Positions 42,721 to 53,904 are shown, numbered from the stretch's first letter. The stretch: 64,000 nt of DNA from Vibrio sp. HDW18 (GCF_011306175.1 NZ_CP049913.1:248001-312000), one strand, 5' to 3'. Numbers and translations: made by a program. The notes: generated by a model from the sequence alone, not told the origin.

Positions 42721-44001
42721 ATGGATTTAGCCTTCGACCGTTGCCACATCTGGCATCCCTACACTTCGACCCTGACACCTCTGACCTGTTATCCAGTAAG
42801 CCGAGCCGATGGCGTAATGATCACGCTTGAGGATGGGCGCAGCTTAGTCGACGGCATGTCCTCTTGGTGGGCAGCGATCCACGGTTACAATCACCCAAAG
42901 CTCAATCAAGCGGCGCATCAGCAAATCGAGCAGATGTCGCACATCATGTTTGGTGGGTTAACTCATCAACCAGCGATTGAGCTTTGCCAAAAGCTGCTCA
43001 AGATCGCGCCGCAAAATTTGCAGCAAGTGTTTCTCGCCGATTCAGGTTCGGTAGCGGTGGAAGTGAGCCTAAAAATGGCGCTACAGTATTGGCACAGTAA
43101 AGGTCAGCCGAGAGCAAAGTTTCTCACCCTACGCCACGGCTACCACGGCGATACTTTTGCAGCAATGTCAGTGACCGATCCAGCTAACTCGATGCACAAC
43201 CTGTACAAAGGGTTTCTACCCGAGCATATTTTCGCTAACTCACCAGAGGGCGGATTTTTTGATGCGTGGGATGAGCGTGATATTGCCGATTTTCGTGCCA
43301 AACTTACTGAACATCACCACCAGATTGCGGCCGTAATCATTGAACCTATCGTGCAAGGGGCTGGTGGTATGCGTATCTATCACCCCGAGTTTTTACGCCA
43401 AGTTAGAGCTTTGTGTGACGAATTTGGTGTACTGCTGATTTTGGATGAGATTGCGACCGGCTTTGGCCGCACAGGCAAACTCTTTGCTTGTGAACATGCG
43501 GGAATTCAACCGGATATTCTCTGTGTGGGCAAAGCGCTGACTGGCGGATACATGACGCTATCCGCTACCCTCACTACCCAACAAGTGGCCGATACCGTTT
43601 GTGCGGGGGAAGCAGGCTGCTTTATGCATGGTCCAACTTTTATGGGCAATCCTCTGGCTTGCGCGGTGGCAAGCGCGAGTTTATCGCTGATTGAGCAAGG
43701 CGATTGGCAACAGCAAGTCGCGAATATTGAAGCATTTTTTGCCGAACATCTACCTAAATTCAATAATTTTCCACTGGTGAAACAGACTCGTTGGCTAGGC
43801 GCGATTGGTGTGGTGGAGACACATTTTCCGGTCAATATGGAAGTGATTCAGGCTCTCTTTGTCGAGCATGGCGTTTGGATCCGCCCCTTTGGTCGGTTGA
43901 TTTATCTGATGCCACCCTATATTAGTCAACCTGAACATCTGCAAAAGCTGGTGGATGCAATGGCAGCCGCGTTAAGCCAACCAAACTGCTTTAAGCAATA
44001 G
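42721..44001 (+). CDS. bioA: Adenosylmethionine-8-amino-7-oxononanoate aminotransferase
   Basis: About 426 residues of class III PLP aminotransferase, using SAM as amino donor to make DAPA. Motifs are IWHPYTSTLTPL, MSSWWAAIHGYNHPKL, LADSGSVAVEVSLKMA, RHGYHGDTFAAMSVTDP, LILDEIATGFGRTGKLFA and VGKALTGGYMTLS with the PLP lysine. Three consecutive ATG codons (42715, 42718, 42721) can serve; GGA spacing favours 42721. Divergent from bioB. Confidence 0.95.
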   Translation: MDLAFDRCHIWHPYTSTLTPLTCYPVSRADGVMITLEDGRSLVDGMSSWWAAIHGYNHPKLNQAAHQQIEQMSHIMFGGLTHQPAIELCQKLLKIAPQNLQQVFLADSGSVAVEVSLKMALQYWHSKGQPRAKFLTLRHGYHGDTFAAMSVTDPANSMHNLYKGFLPEHIFANSPEGGFFDAWDERDIADFRAKLTEHHHQIAAVIIEPIVQGAGGMRIYHPEFLRQVRALCDEFGVLLILDEIATGFGRTGKLFACEHAGIQPDILCVGKALTGGYMTLSATLTTQQVADTVCAGEAGCFMHGPTFMGNPLACAVASASLSLIEQGDWQQQVANIEAFFAEHLPKFNNFPLVKQTRWLGAIGVVETHFPVNMEVIQALFVEHGVWIRPFGRLIYLMPPYISQPEHLQKLVDAMAAALSQPNCFKQ

Positions 44002-44031
44002 ACAATATGCTGCGCAACAAACGACAAGTAT

Positions 44032-44063
44032 AAAAAAGCCGACATCATCACGTCGGCTTTTTT
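44032..44063. terminator. Bidirectional terminator between bioA and serS
   Basis: AAAAAAGCCGAC (44032-44043) pairs with GTCGGCTTTTTT (44052-44063). T runs on both strands suit the convergent genes. Confidence 0.92.
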
Positions 44064-44110
44064 CGTTCTTATTTCTTTGAGCGCTGATTTCCCTTTAGAG
44101 GAAAACGGGA

Positions 44111-45433
<1,323 letters not shown>

Positions 45434-45521
45434 TTAAGAGTTGCGAGAAAGCGCGTGTGCTTCCTTTTTAGCCAAAGCCACGCGTATTGAAATTTACCCT
45501 GCCAAAGATAACCAAAAGGCA

Positions 45522-46871
45522 CTACTTTTCATAGCGCTTTTGTGGGCTTTTTGCGTCCAAATCCGCCAGATACGCTAACTTTTCAGCAATCTTAGTTTCT
45601 AGCCCACGTTGCGTCGGTTGATAGTAGCGAGTTGTACTGATTTCGGGTGGCAAATAGCACTCACCTGCGGCATAAGCACCCGGCTCATCATGGGCGTAAC
45701 GGTATTCCTCGCCATAACCGAGATCTTTCATCAATCGCGTTGGGGCATTACGCAGATGCGGCGGTACTTCAAACTCAGGCAGATTATGCGCATCCGACAG
45801 CGCTTGTTTCCACGCAGTGTACACCGCATTGCTTTTCGGTGCGCACGCCAAATAGACAATCGCTTGAGCAATCGCGCGCTCGCCTTCTGCTGGACCTACG
45901 CGAGTAAAGCAATCCCACGCTGCGAGTGCCACTTGCATGCCCCGTGGGTCGGCATTACCAACATCTTCAGAGGCAATCGCGAGCAGACGGCGCGCGATAT
46001 ACAAAGGGTCACAGCCTGCGGAAATCATCCGAGCCGCCCAATACAGCGCCGCATCGGGATTTGAGCCACGAATCGATTTGTGCACAGCGGAAATCAGGTC
46101 GTACCAAATATCGCCTTTGTTATCAAAGCGCGAGACTTTTTCACCCGCCACTTCCGCCAGCAACGCCAGATCAATCTGTTTACGACCTTGCTCATCTTCA
46201 TGTGCCATGTCATACAGCAGCTCAAGATAGTTGAGCGCCATCCGCGCATCACCATTGACCAATTCCGCTAAGCGATCCAGCACATTATCGACAAACACCG
46301 CTGAGAGTTGGCCAAGGCCACGTTCACGATCGGCAATCGCCTGCTGTACCGCTTGCAGAATTTCTGACTGGTTGAGCGAAGTGAGTTTATACACCCGCGC
46401 ACGGGACAGCAGCGCGTTATTCAACTCAAACGAAGGATTTTCGGTGGTTGCACCAATAAAAGTCACCGTACCATCTTCGATGTGCGGTAAAAACGCATCT
46501 TGCTGCGATTTATTAAAGCGATGCACTTCGTCGACAAACAAAATGGTGCGCCGCCCACTGAGTTTATTTTCTCGGGCTTTTTCGATCGCGGCACGGATCT
46601 CTTTGACTCCGGACGTCACCGCCGATACGCGTTCCACTTCGGCATTGGCGTAGTTGGCTGCCACTTCGGCTAAAGTGGTTTTTCCTGTGCCCGGAGGTCC
46701 CCAAAGAATCATCGAGTGAATATGCCCCGCCTCTAATGCACGGCGCAGCGGTTTTCCCGGTCCCAAGATGTGTTGCTGACCAATATACTGCTCCACGGTT
46801 TGTGGACGCATACGGGCAGCTAACGGACGAAAATCTTCATCGCCGGAAAAATCTAAACTGTAATTACTCAC
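45522..46871 (-). CDS. rarA: Replication-associated recombination protein RarA
   Basis: A 449-residue AAA+ ATPase of the MgsA/RarA/WRNIP1 family. It has N-terminal [25 protein letters not shown], Walker [14 protein letters not shown] (about 57-65), Walker [16 protein letters not shown] and a sensor region [12 protein letters not shown]. The C-terminal tetramerisation domain has [18 protein letters not shown]. It acts at stalled forks with clamp-loader-like features. Located 24 bases after lolA. Confidence 0.96.
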   Translation of the reverse strand: MSNYSLDFSGDEDFRPLAARMRPQTVEQYIGQQHILGPGKPLRRALEAGHIHSMILWGPPGTGKTTLAEVAANYANAEVERVSAVTSGVKEIRAAIEKARENKLSGRRTILFVDEVHRFNKSQQDAFLPHIEDGTVTFIGATTENPSFELNNALLSRARVYKLTSLNQSEILQAVQQAIADRERGLGQLSAVFVDNVLDRLAELVNGDARMALNYLELLYDMAHEDEQGRKQIDLALLAEVAGEKVSRFDNKGDIWYDLISAVHKSIRGSNPDAALYWAARMISAGCDPLYIARRLLAIASEDVGNADPRGMQVALAAWDCFTRVGPAEGERAIAQAIVYLACAPKSNAVYTAWKQALSDAHNLPEFEVPPHLRNAPTRLMKDLGYGEEYRYAHDEPGAYAAGECYLPPEISTTRYYQPTQRGLETKIAEKLAYLADLDAKSPQKRYEK

Positions 46872-46895
46872 TCGACTTAGTTCCTTGTTACTTGC

Positions 46896-47492
46896 TTAGT
46901 CACGCTGATCGTCAACTTCCACGCCTTTAGGCACTTTGTAGTTAAATAAGCTGGCGTTAGGCTTTTGCTGCTTCACCTTACTAAAGGTAAATTCGCTCTG
47001 CTGACCATCTTGCTCGATCACTTTAAAGCCTTGCACAACCCCTTTATCACTGATGGTGATTTGGAAGCGACCTTGGTTTGAATCCAGCGCGGTAGGCGTC
47101 AGGGTAAATACATCGCCCTTTTCTTCCACATGGTACGCATCCCAATCGCTGGCTTTGCTACGAGTCAGTAGCACAAAAGGCGTCTGCTCTAAAGCTTCTT
47201 CGGCGCGATACAAGGTGACCTGCTCCACGAAAGGATCGAAATGCCATAAGGTTGTGCCGTCAGAGACCAGTAAGTTTTCATCCGGCGTTTCGGTTTCCCA
47301 ACGAAATAGGCTTGGACGAGCAATATCGACCTTGCCATTTCCGGTTAAGATCACTTTGCCCTCTGGGCTTAAGACTTGCTGATTAAAGGTCGCGCTAAAG
47401 CCGTCACTGATCGCTAAACGCTCACTTAAATTTTCTTTAGGGGCGGCAAGCGCCGAAAAACTACAAAATAATAAGGCTAACCATTTGTTCAT
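46896..47492 (-). CDS. lolA: Outer-membrane lipoprotein carrier LolA
   Basis: A 198-residue periplasmic chaperone that ferries lipoproteins from LolCDE to LolB. The signal peptide is [16 protein letters not shown], with likely cleavage before APKENL. The mature part has [25 protein letters not shown] and the [20 protein letters not shown] barrel strands. The frame is open a further 16 codons upstream, but MNKWLAL gives the proper signal peptide and has GGAG upstream. Confidence 0.95.
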   Translation of the reverse strand: MNKWLALLFCSFSALAAPKENLSERLAISDGFSATFNQQVLSPEGKVILTGNGKVDIARPSLFRWETETPDENLLVSDGTTLWHFDPFVEQVTLYRAEEALEQTPFVLLTRSKASDWDAYHVEEKGDVFTLTPTALDSNQGRFQITISDKGVVQGFKVIEQDGQQSEFTFSKVKQQKPNASLFNYKVPKGVEVDDQRD

Positions 47493-47569
47493 GCTGACTC
47501 TACTCCAAGCGATATTGCCATCAGAATAATAACACAGCAAAAGAGTAAGCTTTTGCTGTCACTTACATG

Positions 47570-48208
47570 TCAATCATGGGTAAGAAACGATTGCCCACAA
47601 CACTGTTTGAATTTTTTACCGCTGGCACAAGGGCAAGCGTCATTGCGGCCAATGCCTTTAAACGGATTGACACTTTGCGCTTTCGCACCAAGCATGGCTT
47701 CATCAGCCGCGAGGGCTACTTCATGCACCATCAAATTCAGTTGCTCGATCAAATCGGCCAAACTTGGCACTTGCTCGTAGCCGGCCGCCCGCATTTGTGC
47801 TTGGGTCTGCTCTTCATCCATCGCCAGCATTAAGCTGGTCAGCAGTGCTTGCAGCATGCGGATCGAGCCATCTGCAAACGCGCCTTGCTGCCACATCTCT
47901 TCCACCGCGGGCCATAGTTGCATAAAGCCTTGAGCAAAATCGGCTAAACCTTGCTCACGGGATGGTGCATGCTTAGCCAATAGCGCCAATAAATCATACT
48001 CGTTGGCTTTAAGCTGCTGGTATTGCAGATGAATCTGCTCGGTCACCGGCGATAATAACGCCTGATGCTGCTCAACAAACAGCTCTGATAGCCATTGCTC
48101 TGGATCGAGCGGACGAGTGGCAAAATTCGCCGCCAGCACCACGCCTTCAACAAAGAGTGCCGATTGAGGACACTCCAGCGCGCTAAGATCGATCAGGGAA
48201 TAATTCAT
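47570..48208 (-). CDS. UPF0149/YecA-family protein with C-terminal SEC-C zinc motif
   Basis: 212 residues. The first ~170 are helical and resemble the UPF0149 (YecA/YgfB) family, with LFVEGVVLAANFATRPLDPEQWL and FAQGFMQLWPAVEEMW. The last 25 hold a SEC-C motif, GRNDACPCASGKKFKQCCG, the CxC-x8-CC zinc-binding pattern of SecA and YecA. YecA binds ribosomes and SecA in E. coli; this protein may have a related role. Single gene, divergent from dusC. Confidence 0.85.
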   Translation of the reverse strand: MNYSLIDLSALECPQSALFVEGVVLAANFATRPLDPEQWLSELFVEQHQALLSPVTEQIHLQYQQLKANEYDLLALLAKHAPSREQGLADFAQGFMQLWPAVEEMWQQGAFADGSIRMLQALLTSLMLAMDEEQTQAQMRAAGYEQVPSLADLIEQLNLMVHEVALAADEAMLGAKAQSVNPFKGIGRNDACPCASGKKFKQCCGQSFLTHD

Positions 48209-48373
48209 GAAAAATGCTTAATACAAGGAAAGTTGCCGCGCATTATAACTCAAAGCCTGCGAAGTGGCAGCTAGCAAGGCGTGGGATGGCAATTCGAATC
48301 GATGAGTGACATTTGTCAATGCTACTACTACAATCTCGCTCCCTTTGTTCAGCGCAAGCCGGTATTGATCACT

Positions 48374-49339
48374 ATGCGAGTTATTTTAGGCCCAATGGAA
48401 GGCGTGTTAGACCATTTAATGCGTGACATGCTGACCCAAATTAATGACTACGACTTCTGTGTTACCGAATTTGTGCGCGTAGTCAATTTACGGCTGCCAG
48501 ATCATGTGTTTTATCGTCTCTGCCCTGAGCTGCAATATGGTTCGAAAACGCCAGCGGGAGTACCGGTTAAAGTGCAACTGCTAGGGCAAGATCCACACTG
48601 GATGGCAGAAAATGCCATTCGCGCTGCCGAGCTCGGGGCCGATGGGATTGATCTCAATTTTGGTTGTCCAGCCAAAATGGTCAACCAAAGCAAAGGCGGT
48701 GCCGCGTTATTGCAGCATCCAGAGCTAATTTATCAAGTGGTCAAAGCGTGCCGTGACGCGGTACCTGGGCACATTCCGGTTTCGGCAAAAATTCGCTTGG
48801 GCTGGCAAGATCCGGAAGATTGCTTTGAAATTGTCGATGCCATCGCGCAAGCCAAAGCCGATGAACTGACCGTGCATGCACGCACCAAAGCCGATGGTTA
48901 CAAGGCCAATGAAATCAAATGGCATTACATTGATCAAATTCGTCAACACTGCACCATTCCTTTAATTGCTAATGGTGAAGTGTGGAATTACGCAGATGGC
49001 CAAGCTTGTATCCAAACCACCGGTGTCGATTCACTCATGGTGTGCCGCGGCGCGCTCAACGTGCCGAATTTAGGCAATGTGGTCAAACACAATCACGCCG
49101 CCATGCCTTGGAATGAAGTGGTGGATTTGTTGCTGCGCTACACGCAATTTGAAGTGCGTGGTGACAAAGGCAAATACTATCCTAACCGAATCAAACAGTG
49201 GTTTGCTTACCTACGCCACGCTTACCCTCAGGCCAATGAGCTATTTGGTGAGTTACGCGCCTTGACTCAAGTTGAGCGGATCATTGATCAGTTACAGCGT
49301 TATCGGGATCAACTCCAGTCATCCTCAACCGAGCAATAG
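48374..49339 (+). CDS. dusC: tRNA-dihydrouridine(16) synthase DusC
   Basis: A 321-residue FMN enzyme. MRVILGPMEGVLDHLMRD is the family start, and NFGCPAKMVN carries the catalytic Cys98. HARTKADGYK and ANGEVWNYADG contact FMN and substrate. It reduces U16 of tRNA. The frame is open 31 codons upstream of ATG 48374, but the extra residues are not family-like. The last 15 bases overlap the end of the converging ABC transporter gene. Confidence 0.95.
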   Translation: MRVILGPMEGVLDHLMRDMLTQINDYDFCVTEFVRVVNLRLPDHVFYRLCPELQYGSKTPAGVPVKVQLLGQDPHWMAENAIRAAELGADGIDLNFGCPAKMVNQSKGGAALLQHPELIYQVVKACRDAVPGHIPVSAKIRLGWQDPEDCFEIVDAIAQAKADELTVHARTKADGYKANEIKWHYIDQIRQHCTIPLIANGEVWNYADGQACIQTTGVDSLMVCRGALNVPNLGNVVKHNHAAMPWNEVVDLLLRYTQFEVRGDKGKYYPNRIKQWFAYLRHAYPQANELFGELRALTQVERIIDQLQRYRDQLQSSSTEQ

Positions 49340-50119
49340 GCTGTCGTCGGCCAGCTCTTCGCCACGGACTTTGCTAAACATTTCAAGCAGTTCAGTAACG
49401 CCCATCTTGGCGCGTTGCTGACCGCTGACATCTAACACAATTTGGCCTTGGTGTAACATCACGGTGCGATCGCCACAGGCTAGCGCATCTTTCATCGAGT
49501 GAGTCACCATCATCACCGTCAAATTGAATTCGCTGACGATTTTTTTGGTGAGATCAATAATAAAAGCCGCCATACGTGGATCGAGCGCCGCGGTGTGTTC
49601 GTCAAGCAGCAGTAGTTTACTGTCGGCTAAGGTGGCCATCACCAAACTCACCGCTTGGCGCTGCCCACCAGAGAGTAAACCAATATTATCGGCTAAACGA
49701 TCTTCTAACCCTAGACCAAGAATGCTGATCCGCTCTTGGAATAATTTACGCCGCTGACTCGATAGCGCCAAACTCCAGCCACGCTTTTTCCCACGCATAT
49801 AAGCGAGCGCCATATTTTCTTCGATGGTCAGCGCCGCACAAGTTCCGGCTAATGGATCTTGAAATACCCGTGCACAGAGATTAGCACGCTGCGCCACACT
49901 CTGTTTCGTCACGTCCATCTCATCAATCACCACTCGCCCAGCGATGATCGGTGTTTCACCAGTGACAGCGCCAAGCAAAGTCGATTTCCCCGCGCCATTG
50001 GAGCCGATCACTGTTAAAAATTGCCGCTCTGGTACTGCTAAGCCGACACCGCGTAACGCGCGATTCTCCAAAATCGTCCCCGGATTAAAGGTAACTTGAA
50101 TATCTTGTAAACGAATCAT
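49325..50119 (-). CDS. ABC importer ATP-binding protein, TrpZ-like
   Basis: 264 residues. Walker A is GSNGAGKSTLLGAV (about 39-46), the ABC signature LLSGGQRQAVSLVMA, Walker B LLLLDEHTAALDPR and switch His in MMVTHSMKDAL are all intact. It drives the neighbouring permease. Its start overlaps the permease stop by four bases. It ends converging on dusC with a 15-base overlap, leaving no terminator space. Confidence 0.9.
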   Translation of the reverse strand: MIRLQDIQVTFNPGTILENRALRGVGLAVPERQFLTVIGSNGAGKSTLLGAVTGETPIIAGRVVIDEMDVTKQSVAQRANLCARVFQDPLAGTCAALTIEENMALAYMRGKKRGWSLALSSQRRKLFQERISILGLGLEDRLADNIGLLSGGQRQAVSLVMATLADSKLLLLDEHTAALDPRMAAFIIDLTKKIVSEFNLTVMMVTHSMKDALACGDRTVMLHQGQIVLDVSGQQRAKMGVTELLEMFSKVRGEELADDSLLLG

Positions 50120-51057
50120 AGCTTTTCTCCGGATGCGTTAGTCGGCTGATCAGAGGACGAATGCAGCGTGGTATTGCGTTTTTTCGCCTGCCAATTTCGC
50201 TTCACTTTCGGCATGATCAGCGCTAATGCTACTAATACGGCAGTCACTAAGTTAAGATCTGACGCCTGCAAACCAAACATGCCAGAGCTAAGCGCAAACG
50301 CCACCGCTAAACGGTACAGCACCGAGCCAACGATCACCGCCACGACGGCTACCCATATTTTGCGGCCAGGGATCAAGGTTTGGCCTAAAATCACCGCGGC
50401 CAGCCCCACCACTATGGTCCCCACTCCAGAAGTGACATCGGCAAAACTGTTGGTTTGCGCAAATAAAGCCCCAGCAAAACCGACAAAACCGTTAGAAATC
50501 GCCAAACAGAAATAGGTGTAAAAAGCTGTGTTTGCCCCTTGGGCAGCGACCATACGCGCGTTAACGCCGGTGGCACGCAAACCCAAACCAAAATCACTAT
50601 TGAGTAGCCTAACTACCAGCAACGCTGAAACGAGCACCAATACCCCGACCACCAATGGACGGATCAGTACCGCATCTCCCAATGCCTCAAATGGCGTCAA
50701 AATCGTCTCTTCGCCAAGCAAAGCAAGATTGGGACGCCCCATAATGCGGATATTGATTGAAAATGCCGCGATCATGGTCAGAATCGAGGCCAATAGATGC
50801 AAAATGCCGCAACGCACGGTCAAAAATGCGGTGACCCATCCGGTTGCTGCGCCAGCCACAATCGCTAACGCTGTAGCTAGCCAAGGATTCACCCCTGAAA
50901 TAATCGCGGTTGCAGCCACCGCCGCACCCATAGGAAAACTGCCATCGACACTCAAATCAGGAAAGTCGAGCACCCGAAAAGTAAGATAAACACCCAGAGC
51001 CACTAAGCCATATAATAAGCCGAGCTCCAGCGCGCCAAAAAAGGCAAAAGCAGACAT
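50116..51057 (-). CDS. ABC importer permease, TrpY-like
   Basis: About 313 residues with eight or nine membrane segments, of the branched-chain amino acid/BmpD-type permease superfamily (BPD_transp_2). Conserved parts are YGLVALGVYLTFRVLDFPDLSVDGSFPMGAA and LGLRATGVNARMVAAQGANT, which forms the coupling helix region. The frame is open 34 codons further upstream, but ATG 51057 has AAGGAG six bases upstream. It follows the binding-protein gene by 109 bases. Confidence 0.9.
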   Translation of the reverse strand: MSAFAFFGALELGLLYGLVALGVYLTFRVLDFPDLSVDGSFPMGAAVAATAIISGVNPWLATALAIVAGAATGWVTAFLTVRCGILHLLASILTMIAAFSINIRIMGRPNLALLGEETILTPFEALGDAVLIRPLVVGVLVLVSALLVVRLLNSDFGLGLRATGVNARMVAAQGANTAFYTYFCLAISNGFVGFAGALFAQTNSFADVTSGVGTIVVGLAAVILGQTLIPGRKIWVAVVAVIVGSVLYRLAVAFALSSGMFGLQASDLNLVTAVLVALALIMPKVKRNWQAKKRNTTLHSSSDQPTNASGEKL

Positions 51058-51166
51058 AACCACTCCTTTCTGCTTATTGAAATTGGAAAGCGCCAACGTG
51101 TTGAATAAACGCTGACCACTCAGTGCAGGGCAAGCCGCAACACCCAGTGGTTGAAACATCGCTTAG

Positions 51167-52132
51167 TTATTTGATGCTGGTCGCACGAGTCAGTACAGCT
51201 TCAGGAATGGTGATCCCAAGCTGGGCTGCCGCGGTTTGGTTGATCACCAGATCGGAGCCTTTGGCAACTTGTACATCAAGCGTTCCAGGCGCTTTGCCGG
51301 CCAGAATCGCAACCACATAGTCGGCGGTTTGCACGCCAATCTGGTAGTAGTCAAATCCTAAACTGGCAATCGCACCACGCTCTACATAAGAGGTTGCCGC
51401 GCCAAACACCGGGGTGTTGGCTTGATTCGCAGCCACGATCATGCCCTCAATCGCACTGGCCACCGTGTTGTCAATCAGCGCATAAATTACATCGGATTTT
51501 GCGGCAATCGCTTGAGTGGCGGATTGCACATCGGCGGTTTTCAGCGCGGTCGCTTCCACCAACTGTAAACCGTGCTTAGCGGTCGAAAGTTTCAGTAATT
51601 CGATAAGACTCACCGCATTGGCTTCGCCGGGGTTATACACCACGCCGATCGATTGCACATTGGGCAGGATCTCTTTAATCAATTCAATGTGCTGTTCAAC
51701 GGGGGAAAGATCCGACAAGCCGGTCACATTTTTACCCGGTTGCGTCAGTTGCGAAACCAACTTAGCCCCGACAGGATCGGTTACCGCAGTAAAGACAATC
51801 GGAATCGTTTTGGTTGCGGAAGCCAGAGCTTGCGCGGTTGGAGTGGCAATCCCGACTAATACATCCGGTTTTTCACCGACCAATTGACGGGCAATTTGTA
51901 CCGCAATGGCAGGGTTGCCTTGCGCGGTTTTGTAATCAAACTCTAGATTTTTGCCCTCTTCATAGCCTTTGGCTTTCAATCCATCGAGTAGCCCTTGGCG
52001 AGTTGCATCCAATGCGGGATGTTCCACAATTTGTGATACCGCAACTTTGGCTGTTTTGGCCATGATACTTTGGGAAGACAGTAGTGCAGCTCCGGCTAGA
52101 ACAGCTGTAGCAATAATTTTACCTGCTTTCAT
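51167..52132 (-). CDS. ABC importer substrate-binding protein, TrpX/PF04392 family
   Basis: 321 residues with signal peptide MKAGKIIATAVLAGAALLSSQSIMA. The mature protein is a two-lobed periplasmic-binding fold of family PF04392: VAVSQIVEHPALDATRQGLLDGLKAKGY, GIATPTAQALASATKTIPIVFTAVTDPVGAKLV and DNTVASAIEGM. Gram-positive relatives bind aromatic amino acids (TrpX). The ligand here is unknown. It is the first gene of a three-gene importer. No TyrR box or riboswitch was seen in the 431-base upstream gap. Confidence 0.88.
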   Translation of the reverse strand: MKAGKIIATAVLAGAALLSSQSIMAKTAKVAVSQIVEHPALDATRQGLLDGLKAKGYEEGKNLEFDYKTAQGNPAIAVQIARQLVGEKPDVLVGIATPTAQALASATKTIPIVFTAVTDPVGAKLVSQLTQPGKNVTGLSDLSPVEQHIELIKEILPNVQSIGVVYNPGEANAVSLIELLKLSTAKHGLQLVEATALKTADVQSATQAIAAKSDVIYALIDNTVASAIEGMIVAANQANTPVFGAATSYVERGAIASLGFDYYQIGVQTADYVVAILAGKAPGTLDVQVAKGSDLVINQTAAAQLGITIPEAVLTRATSIK

Positions 52133-52563
52133 CTTAACTCCTTGATATAAAGCTTAGTTTTTATGATGTTGTGAATGTTGTTGTTTTAATTATCCTTATT
52201 GGACACTTAAGGCGTCGCTGACAACATTATTACCCGTAACTTTAGGCAAAGGGAAGTGGGATTTAACAGTTAGACAACAGAAAAAGCTCAGAATTTAGTC
52301 AATGTCGAAAATGGAAGTGAAGTTAACTATCTCTCTTCCCAAACGACGTGGAGCGACAGAGGATGGTAGGTCAATTCAATCCCATCAGTCTAGATAGACT
52401 CTATGATTAAGATGACCCGGTAAAAGATGATCCCGATAACAGATAACCATAGGGAAGTAAGAGCAACTCTGCTAGAATGCGCCCCCTCTATAGGGTTCAA
52501 CAAGTGCATGTGCCAAATCTTGATTTACCGACCCTATCTACCGTTTATCCTTAGGAGCCGATA
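52133..52563. other. Divergent gap between the ABC importer and VF530 gene
   Basis: 431 bases with no convincing gene. TGCTAGAAT at 52470-52478 is an extended -10 facing the VF530 gene, and TAGGAG at 52552-52557 its ribosome-binding site. AGTCTAGATAGACT near 52387-52400 is a near-palindrome. I found no recognisable operator for the importer. Confidence 0.4.
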
Positions 52564-52977
52564 ATGATGACCGATCAAGAAAGAATCGAACTACAAAAAA
52601 ACAACCCATTACACGGCCTTAAGTTAGAAACCTTACTGCAAGAGCTGGTGGATTTTTATGGCTGGGATATTTTAGATACAGCAATGCGCTTTAACTGCTT
52701 TCATACCAAGCCTTCGATTGCCAGCAGTGTCAAATATTTAAACAAGACCGAGTGGGCACGAGAAAAACTAGAAAATTTTTATCTCTATCGCTTTAAACGC
52801 ATGCCTCGCGCTTCCAGTGAAGAGTTTAATCTCCCGCCACGCGCACGAACTTTCCCTCATGGCCTACAGCCTAAAGAACCAATGCAATTAACGGTAGACT
52901 CAATTTTGAAATCTCAGGCGAAAGCGGCCTCTGCTCATAAAGAAAGAACGTCTCGCAGTCGCCACACTCAGCGCTAA
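52564..52977 (+). CDS. VF530-family DNA-binding protein
   Basis: 137 residues. NNPLHGLKLETLLQELVDFYGWDILDTAMRFNCFHTKPSIASSVKYLNKTEWAREKLENFYLY is the compact helical VF530 domain (PF09905), known from a structure of a V. fischeri protein. The ~60-residue C-terminal tail is basic and low in complexity. DNA binding is assumed for the family; the role is unknown. Starts ATG 52564 with AGGAG six bases upstream. Confidence 0.88.
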   Translation: MMTDQERIELQKNNPLHGLKLETLLQELVDFYGWDILDTAMRFNCFHTKPSIASSVKYLNKTEWAREKLENFYLYRFKRMPRASSEEFNLPPRARTFPHGLQPKEPMQLTVDSILKSQAKAASAHKERTSRSRHTQR

Positions 52978-53025
52978 CTTATCTTGACCTAATGGGATAG
53001 ATTGCCTTGGCACACTGCAAGTTTC

Positions 53026-53069
53026 TGTGACCAACGATTCGATATGCTATTCGATATTCGTTGGTCACA
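53026..53069. terminator. Large hairpin between VF530 gene and yfbV
   Basis: TGTGACCAACGA (53026-53037) and TCGTTGGTCACA (53058-53069) are a perfect 12-bp inverted repeat. The 20-base loop holds two direct copies of TTCGATAT (53038-53045, 53050-53057). No T run follows on either strand, so a terminator role for these convergent genes is uncertain. Confidence 0.5.
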
Positions 53070-53099
53070 CTGATGGGACAAACAGCCTACACAGCCGCC

Positions 53100-53555
53100 T
53101 TAAAACCAACGAGTTAACGCGGTATCATCCAATTGGCGAAATGCACGATTTAATACCTGTGCCAGCTCTTTATAACGTGGTTTACTTTTGATCGGTTCCA
53201 ATGCAAAACCGGTTTCCACAATCTTCATATACAGTTCGCGATACCAACTCGCCAACGCAGGGGGTAACAAAGTATTGGCGCGATGACCCAACCACCAAAT
53301 TCCCTGTAGTGGCAAGCTTATCGCAAACAAAGCAACCACAATCGCTTGCGGCATCGCTTGCGCATTGGTAAACACCATTTGAGTCAGTATGCTAATCGCC
53401 GCCACCGCAGGCATCACTTTAATCGCAAAACGAGTCGCTTTAATCACACGCAGTTCAGGAAACAAAGGATTTAACTCTTTGCGCATCGGCCAACTATCCA
53501 TGTACTTTTGGCCATCTTTTAGGCTATGCACTATGCCGACTCTATTATTACTCAT
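53100..53555 (-). CDS. yfbV: UPF0208 membrane protein YfbV
   Basis: A 151-residue inner-membrane protein with two central hydrophobic segments (about 47-65 and 70-90). [33 protein letters not shown] and [29 protein letters not shown] are UPF0208 signatures. YfbV of E. coli affects insulation of the Ter macrodomain. It lies beside ackA, as in E. coli. Confidence 0.93.
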   Translation of the reverse strand: MSNNRVGIVHSLKDGQKYMDSWPMRKELNPLFPELRVIKATRFAIKVMPAVAAISILTQMVFTNAQAMPQAIVVALFAISLPLQGIWWLGHRANTLLPPALASWYRELYMKIVETGFALEPIKSKPRYKELAQVLNRAFRQLDDTALTRWF

Positions 53556-53904
53556 CTCGACTTCCTCGCTGCTCTTGGCTCAAACTACTAAAATTTAGTT
53601 GAATGATTCAACAAAAGACGCAAAAACTTGACAAAAGCTAATATTGATTCAAATTTTTTTTGTTATCTTGGTTTATTATCGCTATGCTTTGCGAACTCTC
53701 AATCTCATTGTTGCCGTTAATTACCATTTAGGCAATATTGGGACGATTTCTGCACGGATTGCATCGACGCTTTATACTGACTTTGTCACGTCGCCACGAT
53801 ATGGAAATTGACGTTTTATTGACCTAGATTAGCGCGTGTTCACTGATGCGTCGTCTAATCTTGGTACTGATTTTATCCTAACCGATTATTACAGGTAGTC
53901 ACTC
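53556..53904. other. Divergent promoter region of yfbV and ackA
   Basis: 349 bases, AT-rich. The best ackA promoter candidate is TTGTTA (53660-53665) with TATGCT (53683-53688), 17 bases apart, giving a leader of more than 200 bases. Several TTGAC-like words lie nearer the gene (for example 53808 and 53819) without good -10 partners. No gene present. Confidence 0.45.

Noticed and set aside
52133-52563. Riboswitch or TyrR box upstream of the TrpXYZ-like importer
   Set aside because: I searched for TGTAAA-N6-TTTACA and common aptamer cores by eye and found none.
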